A stretch of 64,000 nt of DNA, taken from contig CAVUCH010000020.1 in the NCBI GenBank assembly GCA_963739995.1, forward strand, positions 62,001-126,000, read 5' to 3'. Position 1 is the first letter of the stretch. Every line of letters begins with the position of its first letter. The notes under the pieces are model-generated. The model searched no databases. It was not told where the DNA came from and saw nothing but the letters and a program-made list of their open reading frames with translations. This DNA is from CAVUCH01 sp963739995 (GTDB lineage Bacteria; Acidobacteriota; Vicinamibacteria; Vicinamibacterales; JAENWD01). Positions 61,600 to 64,000 of the stretch are shown piece after piece. A program made the translations under genes and the position numbers.

Positions 61600-63033
61600 A
61601 TGCATCGCGCCCTGCCGCTGACTGTCTTCATTGCTGGCCTTGGAGCGCTCCTCTCGGCGCAGCCGGTATTTCGCGGGCACGAGATTTTCCCTTCCGAGGA
61701 GTTCGCCACGCGACGCGCGCAGGTGTTCGAACGAATCGGCGGCGGCGTCGCCGTCCTTCAAGGCACGACCGAACGCGGCGGTGAAGAACCGTTCCGCCAG
61801 AGCAACCAGTTCTTCTATCTCACGGGGATCGTGGAACCGCGCGCGCTCGTGCTGCTCGATGGCCGCACGCGCAAGACCACGGTGTTCCTGCAGCCCGCCG
61901 ATACGCGAAGGGACGACCGCATGTTCGGGCCGGCGCTCGCGCCGGGCGAAGCGGCGGCGCGCCTCACCGGCGTCGACGCGGTGCAGCCACGCGAAGACTT
62001 CGGACGCATCGCCGGCACGCTGGCAGGCCGCATTATCTACACGCCGTTCCGGGCCGAGGTGCTGGGCAGCCAGTCGTCAGGCGATCCATCGGCCCTGGCG
62101 CGCAGCACGGCAGAGGATCCGTGGGACGGCCGGCGCTCACGGGAGGAGGTCTTCGTGGACAAGCTGAAGGCCGCGGCGCCCGGCGCAGAACTGAGGGATC
62201 TCGACGCGATGCTCGACGCCATGCGCGCGGTGAAGAGCCCCCGGGAGATCGCGCTCATCAGGGACGCCACGCAGCTCGCGGGGCTCGGCATCATGGAGGC
62301 CATGCGCGACGCACGGCCCGGCATGACCGAGTATGAGCTGCAGGCGGCCGCCGAATTCGTGTTCACGAAGGGCGGCGCCTTCGGGCCTGCCTACTTCGCG
62401 CTGGTGGCCGCCGGCACCAACACCTACTTCTCGCACTATCACCGGAACACCGCCGTGCTCCGGGACGGCGATCTCGTGCAGTTCGACTACGCGCCCGACT
62501 ACAAGTACTACCAGTCAGACGTGACGCGCGTCTTCCCGGCGAACGGCAGGTTCACCGCGCGTCAGCGCGAGTTCTACACAATCTACCTGCAGCTGTATCG
62601 CGCGCTCATGACATCCATCGCGGTTCACGCGTCGCCAGCGAAGGTCGTCGGCACCGCGGTGGCGAAGATGGACGGAATCATGGCGGCGTTTCCGTTCACC
62701 GACGGCGCGATCCGGGATGCAGCCGCGCGGTTCGTAGAAGCGTACCGGACGCGCACGAATGTGCGCGGACTGGGGCACAACGTCGGCATGGAAGTGCACG
62801 ACGTCGGCGGGTTGCAGGCCGCGACCCTCGAGCCCGGCCGGGTCTTCACCATCGAGCCGGCCATGCGCATCGAGGCCGAGCGCCTCTCAATCAGGCTCGA
62901 GGACATGATCCTCATCACGGACACAGGCTACGAGAACCTGTCGGCCTTCGTGCCCATCGAGATCGAGGACATCGAGCGCCTCATGGCGCAGCCAGGCTTG
63001 AGCGACGCCGCCCTGCAGATCCCCGCGCGATGA
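61600..63033 (+). CDS. Secreted M24-family metallopeptidase (Xaa-Pro aminopeptidase-like)
   Basis: A 477-residue exported creatinase/aminopeptidase. I start it at the ATG 61600 (MHRALPLTVFIAGLGALLSAQ, a signal peptide) with GAGG upstream; a GTG two codons earlier is the alternative. The N-terminal creatinase domain (residues about 25-190) holds the aminopeptidase-P-like YLTGIVEPRALVLLDG. The catalytic domain has the metal ligands in VQFDYAPDYKYYQSDVTRVFPANG, LGHNVGMEVHDVGG, VFTIEPAMRIE and SIRLEDMILIT. Export is unusual for housekeeping aminopeptidase P and suggests peptide scavenging. Confidence 0.9.
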   Translation: MHRALPLTVFIAGLGALLSAQPVFRGHEIFPSEEFATRRAQVFERIGGGVAVLQGTTERGGEEPFRQSNQFFYLTGIVEPRALVLLDGRTRKTTVFLQPADTRRDDRMFGPALAPGEAAARLTGVDAVQPREDFGRIAGTLAGRIIYTPFRAEVLGSQSSGDPSALARSTAEDPWDGRRSREEVFVDKLKAAAPGAELRDLDAMLDAMRAVKSPREIALIRDATQLAGLGIMEAMRDARPGMTEYELQAAAEFVFTKGGAFGPAYFALVAAGTNTYFSHYHRNTAVLRDGDLVQFDYAPDYKYYQSDVTRVFPANGRFTARQREFYTIYLQLYRALMTSIAVHASPAKVVGTAVAKMDGIMAAFPFTDGAIRDAAARFVEAYRTRTNVRGLGHNVGMEVHDVGGLQAATLEPGRVFTIEPAMRIEAERLSIRLEDMILITDTGYENLSAFVPIEIEDIERLMAQPGLSDAALQIPAR

Positions 63034-63046
63034 CAGGATGGCCTGC

Positions 63047-64000
63047 CTACGATGCCGCCGGACGAGGAGTGCGCTTGCGCGCGGTGAGCTCCAGCACCGC
63101 GTCCCCCAGGTGCGCGAGGACGTCCGACGCGGTGAGCGCCACTTCCCCTTCCGCCGCCTCGGCCAGGTCTCCCGCCGATCCGTGCAGGAACACCCCGAGC
63201 TTGCAGGCGGCCTCCGCGTCGAGCAGGTGTCCAAGCCACCCGGCGACGATTCCGGTGAGCACGTCGCCCATCCCGCCGCTCGCCATCCCGGCGTTCCCCG
63301 TAGGGTTGATGAAGACGCGCTCATCGGGTGTGGCGATGATCGTCCGGTGTCCTTTCAGCACCACGTACACGCGGTGCGAGGTCGCGAAGTTGCGCGCCAG
63401 GTCCAGCCGGTGCGCCTGCACGTCGGCCGTCGTGACCCCCGTCAGCCTGGCGAACTCCCCCGGGTGCGGCGTGATGATCACGTCGCGGCCTTCCGTGCCC
63501 GCGAGCCGATCGGGCTCCTCGGCAAACGCGTTCAGCGCGTCTGCGTCGAGCACCAGCGGCACGCCCGCGCGCTCGACGAGCGCATGAACGAACCGGACAG
63601 TGCTGGGGGCCGTGCCGAGCCCGGGACCAACCGCGATCACATCGTGCGGCATCTCGAGCAGGCGTTCCAGATCGGCCAGCGGAACACCGCCATCCTCGGC
63701 AGCGCCGAGTGCTTCCGTCATGTACTCGGGGGCCATCGCGGCCAGCACCGCCTGGCACCACGCCGGCGTCGCGATGGTCACCAGCCCCGCACCAGAGCGC
63801 AGTGCACCCATCCCGGTCAGGTGCGCCGCCCCACTGCGGCCCTGTGCCCCCGCGATGACCAGGACGTGGCCGTAGTCGCCTTTGTGTGAGTCGAGGGGCC
63901 GGGGCTGCACGAGCGGCCGCATCTGCGCGCGCGTCAGGAGCTCGATGCGCGGCCCGTCGATCGCATCGAACACGTCGTCGGGGATGCCGATGTCGGCGAT
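63047..64000 (-). CDS. nnrD: NAD(P)HX dehydratase domain of NnrE-NnrD (5' end cut by window edge)
   Basis: Repairs hydrated NAD(P)H. The C-terminal NnrD/YjeF domain shows SHKGDYGHVLVIAGAQGRSGAAHLTGMGALRSGAGLVTIATP, AVGPGLG, LDADALNAFAEEP, ITPHPGEFARLTG, and PTGNAGMASGGMGDVLTGIVAGWL. The frame runs open to the window edge and begins ADIGIPDDVFDAIDGPRIELLT, the usual junction with an N-terminal NnrE epimerase domain. So this is most likely the end of a bifunctional protein, with the first half outside. It converges with the M24 gene. Confidence 0.93.
   Translation of the reverse strand: MADIGIPDDVFDAIDGPRIELLTRAQMRPLVQPRPLDSHKGDYGHVLVIAGAQGRSGAAHLTGMGALRSGAGLVTIATPAWCQAVLAAMAPEYMTEALGAAEDGGVPLADLERLLEMPHDVIAVGPGLGTAPSTVRFVHALVERAGVPLVLDADALNAFAEEPDRLAGTEGRDVIITPHPGEFARLTGVTTADVQAHRLDLARNFATSHRVYVVLKGHRTIIATPDERVFINPTGNAGMASGGMGDVLTGIVAGWLGHLLDAEAACKLGVFLHGSAGDLAEAAEGEVALTASDVLAHLGDAVLELTARKRTPRPAAS

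Overview
This 64 kb window is a dense, high-GC bacterial chromosome segment with a Gram-negative cell plan: LPS transport (Lpt), Tol-Pal, a secretin, prepilin-like proteins and many lipoproteins. Several traits together point to Acidobacteriota, perhaps the Vicinamibacteria. These are the order rpoN-hpf-hprK-rapZ-EIIA(Man)-HPr-EI, a fused LptFG permease, an LptC/LptA-type fusion, a PilMNOP-plus-secretin operon and a small BMC (microcompartment) locus. The lineage is inferred from gene content, not from a marker phylogeny. No tRNA, rRNA, CRISPR array, transposase or prophage gene was seen.

Layout. 1-7.6 kb (+): accA (cut by the left edge), recJ, lptCA, lptB, rpoN, hpf. 7.6-12.5 kb (+): a PTS-type regulatory chain (hprK, rapZ, EIIA, HPr, EI) with no sugar permease, then a frameshifted cupin gene. 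12.7-18.1 kb (-): tolQ, tolR, a TonB/TolA-like gene, tolB, pal, cpoB, ssb. 18.3-23.5 kb (+): recN, miaB, a bifunctional nuclease (DUF151), parA, parB. A 643 bp gap follows. 24.1-31.5 kb: GH57 (-), lptFG (+), a PHP-domain protein (-) and a XerD-type recombinase (-). 31.6-36.3 kb: amino-sugar and peptidoglycan recycling genes (murQ, nagB, a GlcNAc kinase, a serine hydrolase), broken by a deletion scar that carries a 164 bp palindromic repeat. 36.3-48.9 kb (mostly -): a hybrid type II secretion / type IV pilus operon (lipoprotein, slt, gspF, gspE, pilM, pilN, pilO, pilP, secretin, two gspG-like pseudopilins), with a third pseudopilin and an Ig/PKD lipoprotein beyond it. 49.0-51.1 kb (+): one BMC-H shell gene and one acylating aldehyde dehydrogenase. 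51.4-64 kb: mltD, comM, an M23 peptidase, secA, guaB, tsaE, a secreted M24 peptidase, and the end of nnrE-nnrD (-, cut by the right edge).

Functionally the window is mostly cell envelope work: moving LPS out (LptB, LptCA, LptFG), keeping the envelope together (Tol-Pal), turning over and recycling peptidoglycan (MltD, Slt, M23, MurQ, NagB, NagK), and secreting proteins (SecA, then the secretin system). RpoN, Hpf, HprK, RapZ and the PTS phosphocarriers form a regulatory block.

Two points matter for anyone using this sequence. First, five genes carry frameshifts. Four are single-base insertions at or within three bases of a GTAC tetramer, which looks like a systematic sequencing artefact more than gene decay. 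Second, the intergenic spaces hold at least six families of short palindromic or tandem repeats. One family supplies the recJ stop codon and another sits exactly at the junction of two truncated genes.
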